64,000 nt of DNA, from contig NZ_CP011144.1 in the NCBI RefSeq assembly GCF_000972865.1, forward strand, positions 2,480,001-2,544,000, given 5' to 3'. This DNA is from Pseudoxanthomonas suwonensis. Lineage in GTDB: Bacteria > Pseudomonadota > Gammaproteobacteria > Xanthomonadales > Xanthomonadaceae. Shown piece by piece: positions 51,909 to 60,841 of the stretch (position 1 is the first letter of the stretch; the number at the start of each line of letters is the position of its first letter). The notes under the pieces are model-generated. The model saw only the letters and a program-made list of their open reading frames with translations, was not told where the DNA came from and searched no databases. The translations under genes were made by a program, and so were the position numbers.

Positions 51909-53006
51909 TCAGCGCGCCAGCAGCTCCAGCCCGCGGATCTCGCGGATGCCCAGGCCGGGCGCGTCGGTGACGGTGATTTCCGACTCGTCGAAGATCACCC
52001 CGCCCTCGACCGGGTTGAACTGGCCCAGCGAGGGGCCGTCCAGGTCGACCTTGGTGATGACGTCGGCCTTGGCCACCGCCAGGTGCACGGCGGCGGCCAC
52101 CGAGATGGCCGACTCGATCATGCAGCCGATCATGCACTGCACCCCGTACAGCGCGGCGATGTCGGCGATCCGGATGGCGTTGGACAGGCCGCCGGTCTTC
52201 ATCAGCTTGATGTTGATGATGTCGGCGGCGCGGCGCTCGATCAGGTCGAACACGTCGGTCGGGCCGAACACGCTCTCGTCGGCCATGACCGGGGTGTGCA
52301 CGCGCTCGGTGACGTACTTCAGGCCCTCGATGTCGGCGGCCTTGACCGGCTGCTCGAGCAGTTCCAGCAGCACCCCGGCGTCCTCCAGGGTGCTCATCGC
52401 GTACACCGCCTGCTTGGGGGTCCAGCCCTGGTTGGCGTCCAGGCGCAGCAGGGCGCGGCCCTCGACCGCGGCGTGGATCGCCTTGACCCGCTCGATGTCC
52501 AGGCCGATGTCCTTGCCGACCTTGATCTTCAGCGAGTCGAAGCCGCGATCGACCGCGGCGATCGAGTCGGCCACCATCTTGTCGATGTGGTCCACGCTGA
52601 TGGTGATGTCGGTGGTGATCACCGGGTCGCCGCCGCCGAGCATCTTGTACAGCGGCGCGCCGTAGAGCTGGCCCCACAGGTCGTAGACGGCGATCTCCAC
52701 CGCGGCCTTGGCGCTGGTGTTGCGCTCCAGCGCGCCCTGGATCAGCCCGCAGACGCGGTTGAGGTTGGCCACGTCCTGGCCGATCAGGCGCGGCTTGATG
52801 TGGCGGTCGATCGCCTCGACGATCGAACCATGGGTGTCGCCGGTGATCACCGCGGTGGCCGGCGCCTCGCCGTAGCCGGTGTGGCCGCTGTCGGTGCGCA
52901 CCAGCACCACGATGTCCTCGACCGTGTCGACGGTGCGCAGCGCGGTCTTGAACGGGGTCTTCAGCGGCACGCGCAGCATGCCGAGTTCGATGTCCGTGAT
53001 CTTCAT
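51909..53006 (-). CDS. L-Ala-D/L-Glu (dipeptide) epimerase, enolase superfamily
   Basis: A 365-residue muconate-lactonising-subgroup enolase homologue expected to epimerise L-Ala-D-Glu to L-Ala-L-Glu in murein peptide breakdown. Catalytic Lys pair K160-I-K162 (DSLKIKVGKD), metal ligands Asp190 (LRLDANQGW), Glu218 (LLEQPV) and Asp243 (VMADESV), and Lys267 (INIKLMKTGG) are all present. The substrate-specificity region near the C-terminus reads CMIESAISVAAAVHLA, with the DLDGPS motif typical of dipeptide epimerases. It overlaps the NlpC/P60 gene by four bases (ATGA). Dipeptide scope could be broader than Ala-Glu. Confidence 0.87.
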   Translation of the reverse strand: MKITDIELGMLRVPLKTPFKTALRTVDTVEDIVVLVRTDSGHTGYGEAPATAVITGDTHGSIVEAIDRHIKPRLIGQDVANLNRVCGLIQGALERNTSAKAAVEIAVYDLWGQLYGAPLYKMLGGGDPVITTDITISVDHIDKMVADSIAAVDRGFDSLKIKVGKDIGLDIERVKAIHAAVEGRALLRLDANQGWTPKQAVYAMSTLEDAGVLLELLEQPVKAADIEGLKYVTERVHTPVMADESVFGPTDVFDLIERRAADIINIKLMKTGGLSNAIRIADIAALYGVQCMIGCMIESAISVAAAVHLAVAKADVITKVDLDGPSLGQFNPVEGGVIFDESEITVTDAPGLGIREIRGLELLAR

Positions 53007-54481
53007 GGAGTGGCCGGATTGGGGGAGGACACGGGCCGTATCCTCTGGATGCTGGTCATGCGGTCGACGTAGGTCTCGGTCTCGCCGAACAGCATCGGCT
53101 CGAGCGGGGTGACCGCCACGCCGTTGAGGCCGGCGCGCACGCGGGCGCCGTCGGCGCCGCGCCAGCTGCCGCCGTTGGTGTCGTGGATCACGAACGCCAG
53201 GCCGCGCTGGTGGCCGATGGCCATCATCACGTGGCCGGGGATGTATATCAGGTCGCCGACCTGCAGCTGGCGCACCGCGGCCATGCGCTTGTCGCGGCCG
53301 TCCTCCGGGGCGAAGCCGATCCGGTCCAGCGCCGGGCTCACCGCCTGGTCACGGGTGTTGCGCGGGACCAGGATGCCGAAGCTGCGGTAGATCTCCGAGA
53401 CGAAGCCGCTGCAGTCGCGCGCGTCGTAGCTGTGGCCCCAGCCGTAGCGCTCGCCGAGGAACTTGAACGACTGGCGGACCAGGTGCGCCGGGGTCAGCGG
53501 CAGGTAGTCGTGGGCGACGTCGGCCGAGCGGGCGATCAGCGCCGGCGCCAGCGCCAGGCTGCCGTCGGCGTTGCGCACCGGCAGCTCGACCACGTGCGAG
53601 GCGTAGGGATGCTGGCCGTTGACCGGCCGGTCCGGCGGCAGGTCGGTGCGCAGCGGCAGGCGCACGCCCATGTCCAGCTGCAGCGCCGACACGCGTGGTT
53701 CTTCCGGCGTGTAGTTGGTGCGCACGGTGGCGCCTGTCATGACCAGGTACGGCGCGCGCTGCGCGTAGCCGAGGACCGTGCCGCGGTCGCCGGTGGCCAC
53801 GTGCCGGGCCTCGATCCAGGCCGCGTAGCGCTCGCTGGCCACGAACAGCCACTGCCGGTCGCGGCTCTCGTGCAGCACCGCCACCGCGTCGCCCGGGAAC
53901 AGCGCCGATTCCTGGAAGCGGTCGATGTCGGTCTCGCCCGCGCTGCTGAACGCCCGCAGCCGGGTCGGGAAGGCGCGCAGGTCGGCGCGGTGCACGACCA
54001 GGCCGTAGCGCAGCGGGCGGGTGGCCGGGATCGCGTCCAGCGCCAGCGCGCGCTGCAGCGCGGCCAGCTCGCGCGGCGGCAGCGGCTTGCCGTGCACGTC
54101 GTACAGGGTGCGGGTGGGCGGCGCCGACAGCGCCTCGATCTTCTCCCGCACCAGCGCCCGCGGCAGCGGCTCGGGCAGAGCGGCGATGTCGACGATCGAC
54201 TTGTCTTCGCTGCGCATGCGCGCGTTCTGCGCGGCGATGCCGGCGCGGTCGAGGATCACCCGGTCCGGGTCGGCCAGCTGCGCGAGCCAGTGCCCGGGCG
54301 TCAGGTCGGCGTGGCGGACCTCGACCACCGCGGTCGGCGCATCGGCGGCCGGCGGCGCGGCCAGGGCGGGCAGGGCGGCCGCAAGCAGCGCAGCCAGCAG
54401 CGGCGCGGACAGCCACGGCCGGGCGCACCCGTGGCGGAGCGGGTACGGCCGTGCAATCGAAACCTTGTTCGCGGCGCTCAT
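53003..54481 (-). CDS. Exported SH3-NlpC/P60 murein peptide endopeptidase
   Basis: A 492-residue exported cysteine peptidase. The signal peptide is LSAPLLAALLAAALPALAAP. Middle strands (about 155-235: YGLVVHRADLRAFPTRLRAF, WLFVASERYAAWIEARHVA) form SH3-like domains as in YkfC. The NlpC/P60 domain at about 335-490 has Cys357 (DARDCSGFVSEI), His417 (IPGHVMMAIG) and His433 (VIHDTNGG). YkfC-type enzymes cut gamma-D-Glu to diaminopimelate in tri- and tetrapeptides. First gene of the leftward operon, starting 34 bases from the nearest palindrome of the intergenic operator region. Confidence 0.88.
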   Translation of the reverse strand: MSAANKVSIARPYPLRHGCARPWLSAPLLAALLAAALPALAAPPAADAPTAVVEVRHADLTPGHWLAQLADPDRVILDRAGIAAQNARMRSEDKSIVDIAALPEPLPRALVREKIEALSAPPTRTLYDVHGKPLPPRELAALQRALALDAIPATRPLRYGLVVHRADLRAFPTRLRAFSSAGETDIDRFQESALFPGDAVAVLHESRDRQWLFVASERYAAWIEARHVATGDRGTVLGYAQRAPYLVMTGATVRTNYTPEEPRVSALQLDMGVRLPLRTDLPPDRPVNGQHPYASHVVELPVRNADGSLALAPALIARSADVAHDYLPLTPAHLVRQSFKFLGERYGWGHSYDARDCSGFVSEIYRSFGILVPRNTRDQAVSPALDRIGFAPEDGRDKRMAAVRQLQVGDLIYIPGHVMMAIGHQRGLAFVIHDTNGGSWRGADGARVRAGLNGVAVTPLEPMLFGETETYVDRMTSIQRIRPVSSPNPATP

Positions 54482-54515
54482 CTGGCCGGTCCTCCCCTGG
54501 GGGCGCAGTGCGGAA

Positions 54516-54558
54516 GAATAGTTATTCCGAATATTCGCGCAGTCAAGAATAAATTATT
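54516..54558. promoter_or_regulatory. Bidirectional promoter with three phased palindromes
   Basis: The 134 bases between divergent operons contain an AT-rich core unlike the surroundings. Three perfect palindromes lie there: GAATA-GT-TATTC (54516-54527), GAATATTC (54529-54536) and AATAA-A-TTATT (54548-54558). Centres are about 11 and 20.5 bases apart, near one and two helical turns. A leftward -35 (TTGACT, minus strand, 54541-54546) and a rightward -35 (TTGACC, 54557-54562, with TACACC 17 bases on) are plausible. The palindromes would then overlap both promoters. The RpiR/MurR-type regulator in the leftward operon is the likely binder. Confidence 0.65.
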
Positions 54559-54615
54559 GACCCGCTACCGGACCCGTGTTACACCAGCGCTACCACCGGC
54601 CGGGGAAGTGTCGTC

Positions 54616-56187
54616 GTGGAAGCCCGCTGTTGCCAGCCTGTCGCCTCGAACCCGCCGCCGCGCCCCCCGCGCCGCGGCCGGCGTGCCGTGTGGCCGGCGT
54701 TGTGCCTGCTGGCCGCCGCGATCGGGGCCAGCGCCCAGGCCGGCGCGCCGGCGTCGGCCCTGGAGACGACCGTCGCCGCGGTGGACCGGGGCGATTTCCT
54801 CGGCGCCGAAGCGGCGATCGAGGCGGCGCTGTCGCAGCCGGGCCTGGCCGCCGCCCAGCGCCAGGCGCTGCTGTTCGAGCGCGAGCGCATGCGCCGCATC
54901 CGCCTGGACTTCACCCTGGACCGCGCCGCCGCGCTGGCGCAGCTGCGCCGGTCCATCCCCGACCTGCGCGAGGCCGAATTCGACGCCTGGGACCAGGCCG
55001 GGCTGGTCGAGCGCATGGACATCGATGGCGAGCCACGCTACTTCAAGCGCGCCGTTTCCAACCTGTTCCGGCTCAGCCCGGAGGCCGCCGCACGCCGCGC
55101 GCCGCCGGTGCGGCCGTTCAGCGAAGGGCCGTATGAACGCCTGCACCCGCACCACGCCGAAGTGCTCGCCGCCGCGGGCGGCGGCGCGACCAGCGTGGCG
55201 CCGCGCCGGCTGCGGGTGACCCAGTCGCTGGTGGTCGACGCCGACGCGGTGCCGGCCGGCGAGACCATTCGCGCCTGGATCCCGTACCCGCGCGCGATCG
55301 CGGGCCAGCAGGAGGACATCCGCCTGCTCGGCAGCGTGCCGGCCGGCGGCCAGGTCGCGCCGGAGTCGGCGCTGCAGCGCACCGCCTACCTGGAGCGCAC
55401 CGCAGTGGCCGGCGAGCCGACGCCGTTCTCGGTGAGCTACGAGCTGACCGTGTACGGCCGCCACTTCGCGATCGACCCGCAGCACGTGCAGCCCACGCCC
55501 GGCGACCCGGCGCTGGCGCCGTACCTGGCCGAACAGCCGCCGCACATCGTGTTCACCCCGGCGCTGCGCGAGTTCTCGGCGCGGGTCGTCGGCGACGAGA
55601 CCCATCCCTACCGGATCGCGCAGAAGCTGTTCGCGGCGGTGGACGACATTCCGTGGGCCGGTGCGCGCGAATACTCGACGATCTCCAACATCAGCGACCA
55701 CGCGCTGCACGCCGGCCACGCCGACTGCGGCCAGCAGACCCTGCTGCTGATGGCGCTGCTGCGGCTCAACGGCATCCCCGCGCGCTGGCAGTCCGGCTGG
55801 GTCTACTCCGACGACGCGGTCGGCTACGACAACATGCACGACTGGGGCTGGCTGTACCTGGCGCCCTACGGCTGGGTGCCGATGGACGTGACCACCGGCC
55901 GGCTCGACAGCGACGACCCGGCGCTGCGCTGGTTCTACCTCGGCGGCCTGGACGCGTACCGGATCGCCTTCAACGACGACTATTCGCGGGACTTCGTTCC
56001 GGCCAAGCACCACTTCCGCTCCGAGACCGTGGATTCGCAGCGCGGCGAGGCGGAGTGGCGCCGCGGGAACCTCTATTTCGACCAATGGGACTACCGGTTC
56101 GAATGGCAACTGCTGCCGGCAGGCAATGAAGCCACCAAGGCGGGCGGGGACAACATCAACACCACTGTGGGAGAGACACGGGGATGA
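54616..56187 (+). CDS. Exported transglutaminase-like cysteine peptidase
   Basis: A 523-residue exported protein of the transglutaminase-like superfamily. GTG start at 54616 with GGGGAAG upstream; the signal segment is AVWPALCLLAAAIGASAQAG. The N-terminal half (about 45-300) is helical then strand-rich (RLRVTQSLVVDADAVPAGET, IRAWIPYPRA). The catalytic domain has Cys371 (GHADCGQQTLLLMALLRL), His408 (NMHDWGWLYL) and Asp424 (GWVPMDVTTG). It probably cleaves peptides, possibly stem peptides, in the periplasm. It is the first gene of the rightward operon and overlaps the receptor gene by four bases. Confidence 0.85.
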   Translation: MEARCCQPVASNPPPRPPRRGRRAVWPALCLLAAAIGASAQAGAPASALETTVAAVDRGDFLGAEAAIEAALSQPGLAAAQRQALLFERERMRRIRLDFTLDRAAALAQLRRSIPDLREAEFDAWDQAGLVERMDIDGEPRYFKRAVSNLFRLSPEAAARRAPPVRPFSEGPYERLHPHHAEVLAAAGGGATSVAPRRLRVTQSLVVDADAVPAGETIRAWIPYPRAIAGQQEDIRLLGSVPAGGQVAPESALQRTAYLERTAVAGEPTPFSVSYELTVYGRHFAIDPQHVQPTPGDPALAPYLAEQPPHIVFTPALREFSARVVGDETHPYRIAQKLFAAVDDIPWAGAREYSTISNISDHALHAGHADCGQQTLLLMALLRLNGIPARWQSGWVYSDDAVGYDNMHDWGWLYLAPYGWVPMDVTTGRLDSDDPALRWFYLGGLDAYRIAFNDDYSRDFVPAKHHFRSETVDSQRGEAEWRRGNLYFDQWDYRFEWQLLPAGNEATKAGGDNINTTVGETRG

Positions 56188-59100
56188 ACAGCAGGACTTT
56201 CAGGAAAGCCGCACTGTGCGTGGCGCTGGGTGCATGCATCGGGGCGATGGCGCCGATGGCGATGGCGCAGAGCGCCACCGGCGCAGTCGCCGGCCGTGCC
56301 ACCGCGGGCGACCAGATCACCATCATCAACACCGCCACCGGCACCAGCCGGACGGTCACCGTCGGCACGGACGGCAGCTACCGCCTGACCCAGCTGCCGA
56401 TCGGCGACTACCGGTTGCAGCTGGTGCGCAACGGCCAGCCGGTGGGCGACGGCGTCGTCGTCAACGTGACCATCGGCGGCACCACCGCGGTCAACCTGGG
56501 CACCGAAGGTGCCCTGGTCAACCTGGACGTGGTCGAGGTGGTCGGCTCGCGCGTGATCAACCGCGTCGACGTGTACTCCACCGAGGTGTCGACCACCATC
56601 AACCGCGAGGAACTGGCGCGCCTGCCGGTGGCGCAGAGCCTGACCTCGGTGGCCCTGCTCGCGCCCGGCGTGATCACCGGCAACTCGTCGTTCGGCGGCA
56701 TCTCCTTCGGCGGTTCCTCGGTGGCCGAGAACTCGGTGTTCATCAACGGCCTGAACGTCACCGACTTCTACCGGCGCCAGAGCTTCTCCACCGCGCCGTT
56801 CGACTTCTTCCAGGAGTTCCAGGTCAAGACCGGCGGCTATTCGGTCGAGTTCGGCCGCGCCACCGGCGGCGTGCTCAACGCGGTCACCCGCCGCGGCAGC
56901 AACGAGTTCGACGGCGGCGTGACCTTCACCTTCGAGCCGGCCGCGTTGGAGTCCACCGCCAAGGACCACTACTACGACGACGGCAACATCAACGTCCGCT
57001 CCAGCCGCGACCACGACAGCTTCATGAAGGCCAACGTCTGGGCCTCCGGTCCGGTGGTCAAGGACCGGGTGTTCCTGTTCGCGATGTACGAACAGCGCGA
57101 AGGCAACGCCGGCTACACCAATGCCCTGGGCAGCACCTGGACCGAGACCGAAGGCAGCAACGGTTTCTGGGGCGCCAAGCTGGACTGGAACATCACCGAC
57201 AACCACCTGCTCGAGCTGCTGGCATTCTCCGACAAGACCGAGACCGGGCTGAACGCCTACGCCTACAACTGGGCCAACGCGACCACCACCAGCTTCACCG
57301 GCAGCAGCACGTCGCAGGGCGGCGGCGACAGCGGGTCGATCACCTACACCGGCCGCTTCGGCGAGAACTTCACCGCCAAGGCCATGTACGGCGTGAACCA
57401 GAGCCGCGCGCTGGTGTTCTCGCCAGCCGACGGCGCCTGCTCGCAGGTGCTGATCGACAACGCCAGCTACGGCACCGCCTACGCCGCCATGGGGCGTCCG
57501 CCGGTGAGCTGCCATCCCAGTCCGAGCAGTTCGGTGGTCGACCACCACGACGAGCGCGAAGTGGGGCGTCTGGATTTCGAGTGGTCGCTTGGCGACCACC
57601 TGGTGCGCTTCGGCCTCGACCGCGAGCTGATGAGCACCGAGCGCAGCACCTTCTATCCGGGTCCGACCCAGCAGCGCTATACGGTCTACGGCCGGACCAC
57701 TCCCTTCCCGAACCAGGTGCTCGGCAACAACGTGCCGCTGCCCGCGGGTGTCGATGCCTTCGTCATGGGCCGCAGGCGCATCGACGGCGGCAAGTTCGAC
57801 ACCACCGCCAACGCCTGGTACGTGGAGGACATCTGGAGCGTCACCCCCAGCCTGGTGCTGAACCTGGGCGTGCGCGTGGATGCGTTCGAGAACAAGACCG
57901 CCGCTGGCGGCAGCTTCATCAAGATGGACAACCTGGTGTCCCCGCGCCTGGGCTTCTCGTGGGACGTGAAGGACGACGGCCGGATGAAGCTGTTCGGCAA
58001 CGCCGGCCGCTACTACCTGCCGGTCACCAACAACATCAACTACACCTTCGCCGGCGGCCTGATCGACGAGTACACCTACTGGGCGCTCAATGGCTGGCAG
58101 CAGGCGACCAATCCGGTCACCGGCGCGTCGTACATGACGCCGGTGCTGGGTGCGCAGATCGGACCGGTGGACGACGACATGAACGTCACCGTCGGCGACC
58201 TGCGCCAGAGCGTGGACCGCGACCTGGAGGCGGTCTACCAGGACGAGTTCATCCTCGGCTTCCAGGGCATGATCAGCCAGACCTGGTCGTGGGGTGTCAA
58301 CGGCACCTACCGCAAGATGGAAGGTGCGCTGGACGACGTCCGCATCAACGCGATCTGCGGCGTCCGCCACGGCACCCTGTTCCCGATCGCCAACCCGGGC
58401 GACGAACTGACCCTGTGGGGCACCACGGCGATGGGCTGCGCCCAGGACGGCTGGGTCACCATCGATACCTCCAAGGAGGGTTACATCACCGTCGGCAGCA
58501 ACCGCATCGTCGGCTACAAGGACCCGCGCCGCACCTACAAGGCGGTGGAGTTCCAGATCGACCGCGCCTGGGACGACAAGTGGGCGTTCAACGCCTCCTA
58601 CCTGTGGTCGAAGCTGGAGGGCAACCACGAGGGCCCGGTCAACTCCGACACCAACTACGGCGACACCGGCATGGTCCAGCACTGGGACCACCCGGCCAAC
58701 AACGAGCGCTACGGCGACCTGTTCAACGATCATCGCCACCAGGTCAAGCTGCGCGGCAGCTACAAGCTCAACGAGATGTGGACCTTCGGCAGCACGCTGA
58801 CCGCGCTGTCCGGCGCCCCGATCACCGCCTTCGGCGTGACCTGGCCGGACGAGAACTTCGCCGTGGCCAGCTTCACCACCGAGGGCAGCGGCGGCGGCAC
58901 GGGCTGGATCTGCGTGGCCAACTGCGGCGTCTGGGACCAGCGCGTGCACGAGTTCACCGAGCGCGGTGCGTTCGGGCGCATGCCATGGACCTACAACCTC
59001 GGCGCCAGCGTGACCTGGACTTTCCCGGTCGACGGGATCGACCTGAGGGCACGGTTCTCGATCTACAACCTGCTCAACGAGCAGGAAGTGATCAACGTGC

Positions 59101-59207
59101 GCCAGCGCTATGAGTCCAGCCCGGGTACGGTCCGCCCGTACTTCGGCACCGGCACCCGCTGGCAGTCCCCGCGCTACGCGCAGCTGGTGGTGAGCTGGAA
59201 CTTCTGA
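56184..59207 (+). CDS. Oar-like TonB-dependent receptor
   Basis: A 1007-residue outer-membrane receptor for active uptake. Signal peptide about 1-28 (AALCVALGACIGAMAPMAMA). A carboxypeptidase-regulatory-like domain (about 32-105: GAVAGRATAGDQITIINTAT, GSYRLTQLPIGDYRLQLV) precedes a probable TonB box near LDVVEVVGSR. The plug (about 135-240) includes INREELARLPVAQSLTSVAL, FINGLNVTDFYRRQSF and YSVEFGRATGGVLNAVTRRG. The 22-strand barrel follows and ends RYAQLVVSWNF. In its operon it is flanked by cell-wall peptidases, so muropeptides or other peptides are the likely cargo. Complete, with no frameshift. Confidence 0.92.
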   Translation: MNSRTFRKAALCVALGACIGAMAPMAMAQSATGAVAGRATAGDQITIINTATGTSRTVTVGTDGSYRLTQLPIGDYRLQLVRNGQPVGDGVVVNVTIGGTTAVNLGTEGALVNLDVVEVVGSRVINRVDVYSTEVSTTINREELARLPVAQSLTSVALLAPGVITGNSSFGGISFGGSSVAENSVFINGLNVTDFYRRQSFSTAPFDFFQEFQVKTGGYSVEFGRATGGVLNAVTRRGSNEFDGGVTFTFEPAALESTAKDHYYDDGNINVRSSRDHDSFMKANVWASGPVVKDRVFLFAMYEQREGNAGYTNALGSTWTETEGSNGFWGAKLDWNITDNHLLELLAFSDKTETGLNAYAYNWANATTTSFTGSSTSQGGGDSGSITYTGRFGENFTAKAMYGVNQSRALVFSPADGACSQVLIDNASYGTAYAAMGRPPVSCHPSPSSSVVDHHDEREVGRLDFEWSLGDHLVRFGLDRELMSTERSTFYPGPTQQRYTVYGRTTPFPNQVLGNNVPLPAGVDAFVMGRRRIDGGKFDTTANAWYVEDIWSVTPSLVLNLGVRVDAFENKTAAGGSFIKMDNLVSPRLGFSWDVKDDGRMKLFGNAGRYYLPVTNNINYTFAGGLIDEYTYWALNGWQQATNPVTGASYMTPVLGAQIGPVDDDMNVTVGDLRQSVDRDLEAVYQDEFILGFQGMISQTWSWGVNGTYRKMEGALDDVRINAICGVRHGTLFPIANPGDELTLWGTTAMGCAQDGWVTIDTSKEGYITVGSNRIVGYKDPRRTYKAVEFQIDRAWDDKWAFNASYLWSKLEGNHEGPVNSDTNYGDTGMVQHWDHPANNERYGDLFNDHRHQVKLRGSYKLNEMWTFGSTLTALSGAPITAFGVTWPDENFAVASFTTEGSGGGTGWICVANCGVWDQRVHEFTERGAFGRMPWTYNLGASVTWTFPVDGIDLRARFSIYNLLNEQEVINVRQRYESSPGTVRPYFGTGTRWQSPRYAQLVVSWNF

Positions 59208-59272
59208 CCGGCATTCCGGTGCCACGCCGCGCGGTCCGTGCGGCGTGGCACCGGAGGCGGGCACGAGGAACG

Positions 59273-60841
59273 ATGGTCATGCGTTGTCCCCTCCCTTTTG
59301 CGGCCGCCCTGGCGGCCGCCCTTGTTTTCGCCGTCCCGCCGTCCCGCGCCGCGACCGACGAGGCGGCACGCATCGCGCGCGCGGTGGACGACACCGTCGC
59401 CCGCTACGGTCTGCCCGGGATCGCGGTGGGCGTGGTCCGCGACGGACGGGTCGTTGCGGTGGAAACGCGCGGCGAACTGTCGGCCGGTGGCGGCGAGCCG
59501 GTCTCCCCGGACACCTTGTTCAAGATCGCCTCCAACACCAAGGCGATGACCGCCGGCGTGCTGGCACGGCTGGTCGATGCCGGCAAGCTGCAGTGGGACG
59601 ACCCGGTGACCAGGCACCTGCCGCAGTTCCGCATGCACGACCCCTGGGTTACCGCGAACATGCAGGTGCGCGACCTGCTGATCCACAACAGCGGGCTGGG
59701 CCTGGGCGCCGGCGACCTGATGCTGTGGCCTGAGCCCAACGACTTCACCCGCGCCGACATCATCGCCGGGTTGCAGCACCTCAAGCCGGTGGGCAGCTTC
59801 CGTTCGGAGTACGCCTACGACAACCTGCTGTACGTGGTCGCCGGCGAGGTCGCGGCGGCGGCAGCCGGCATGCCCTTCGACGAGCTGGTGCGGCGCGAAC
59901 TGTTCGAGCCGCTGGGCATGGACGGCTGCCGGGTCGGCCAGTGGCGGCTGGACCAGGCCGGCAGCGTCGCCCAGCCGCACCGGCGCGTGGACGGCCGCAG
60001 CGTGCCCGTGCGCGAGGACGGCGCGGTGGTGCCCGACATCACCTCGATGGCCGCCGGCGGCATCCGCTGTGGCCTGGACGACATGCTCAGGTGGGTCGGC
60101 ATGTGGCTGGACCCTGCGCATCCGTGGCTGTCGCCGGCGCAGCGGCGCGCGGTATGGACCGCGCACATGCCGATGCCGGTCAGCGAGCGCATGCGCCAGT
60201 GGGACAACAGCCACTTCTCCGCCTACGGCTACGGCTGGCGCCTGTCCGACGTGCAGGGCCAGTGGAAAGTGGCCCATACCGGCACGCTGATGGGCATGTA
60301 CTCCTCGGTGATCCTGCTACCGGACCTGCGCACCGGCATCGTGATCCTGATCAACGGCCCGGGCGAGGCGGCGCGTACTGCCCTGGGCCAGGTGCTGATG
60401 GAGCAGGCGATCGACCCGGCCTCGCGCTCCGACGTGGCCCACTACGCAGGGCTGTTGGACCAGGAGCGCGCGAACCGCGCCGCGCGCCAGCCGCTGCCGG
60501 ATACCTCGTCGCGACGGCCGGCCGGAGCCGCCGAAGCCGCGGCCCTGCTGGGCGTCTGGCGCGATCCGTGGTTCGGCGAGGTGGCGATCTGCCCGCGCGC
60601 CGACGGGATCGGCGTCGCCTCGGCGCGTTCGCCGCTGATGCGCGGCCGCCTGATGCGGGTCGGCGAGCGCTGGCTGGTGGACTGGGACGACGACAGCGTC
60701 GATGCCGAAGCCTGGCTGCACCCGCCTTCCCGCGACGGTGGCGACGGCGCTACCCTGACCGTGTCGCACGTCGATCCGGATGCGGACTTCAGCTACGACT
60801 ATGCCGACCTCGCCTTCGCCCGCCAGCGTGATTGCCCCTGA
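59273..60841 (+). CDS. Serine beta-lactamase-fold hydrolase (S12 family) with C-terminal domain
   Basis: A 522-residue exported penicillin-recognising hydrolase. ATG at 59273 follows GAGGAA; ATG 59279 is an alternative. The signal peptide is LPFAAALAAALVFAVPPSRA. The class-C type active site is complete: Ser87-x-x-Lys90 (ASNTK), Tyr182-x-Asn184 (YDN) and His335-Thr-Gly (AHTGTLMG). Residues about 420-520 form a separate strand-rich domain (LGVWRDPWFGEVAI, GRLMRVGERWLVDWD), as in D-aminopeptidase or AmpH-like proteins. In the locus it may be a D,D-peptidase or D-amino-acid amidase acting on wall peptides. It is not a clear antibiotic-resistance enzyme. Confidence 0.88.
   Translation: MVMRCPLPFAAALAAALVFAVPPSRAATDEAARIARAVDDTVARYGLPGIAVGVVRDGRVVAVETRGELSAGGGEPVSPDTLFKIASNTKAMTAGVLARLVDAGKLQWDDPVTRHLPQFRMHDPWVTANMQVRDLLIHNSGLGLGAGDLMLWPEPNDFTRADIIAGLQHLKPVGSFRSEYAYDNLLYVVAGEVAAAAAGMPFDELVRRELFEPLGMDGCRVGQWRLDQAGSVAQPHRRVDGRSVPVREDGAVVPDITSMAAGGIRCGLDDMLRWVGMWLDPAHPWLSPAQRRAVWTAHMPMPVSERMRQWDNSHFSAYGYGWRLSDVQGQWKVAHTGTLMGMYSSVILLPDLRTGIVILINGPGEAARTALGQVLMEQAIDPASRSDVAHYAGLLDQERANRAARQPLPDTSSRRPAGAAEAAALLGVWRDPWFGEVAICPRADGIGVASARSPLMRGRLMRVGERWLVDWDDDSVDAEAWLHPPSRDGGDGATLTVSHVDPDADFSYDYADLAFARQRDCP

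Noticed and set aside
56091..59264. A minus-strand open frame of over 1000 codons opposite the TonB-dependent receptor
   Set aside because: A His/Val/Ala-rich antisense shadow of the receptor gene with no family resemblance.
59273..60841. Antibiotic-degrading class C beta-lactamase
   Set aside because: The active-site motifs fit, but an extra C-terminal domain and the operon context point to a peptidase or amidase role.
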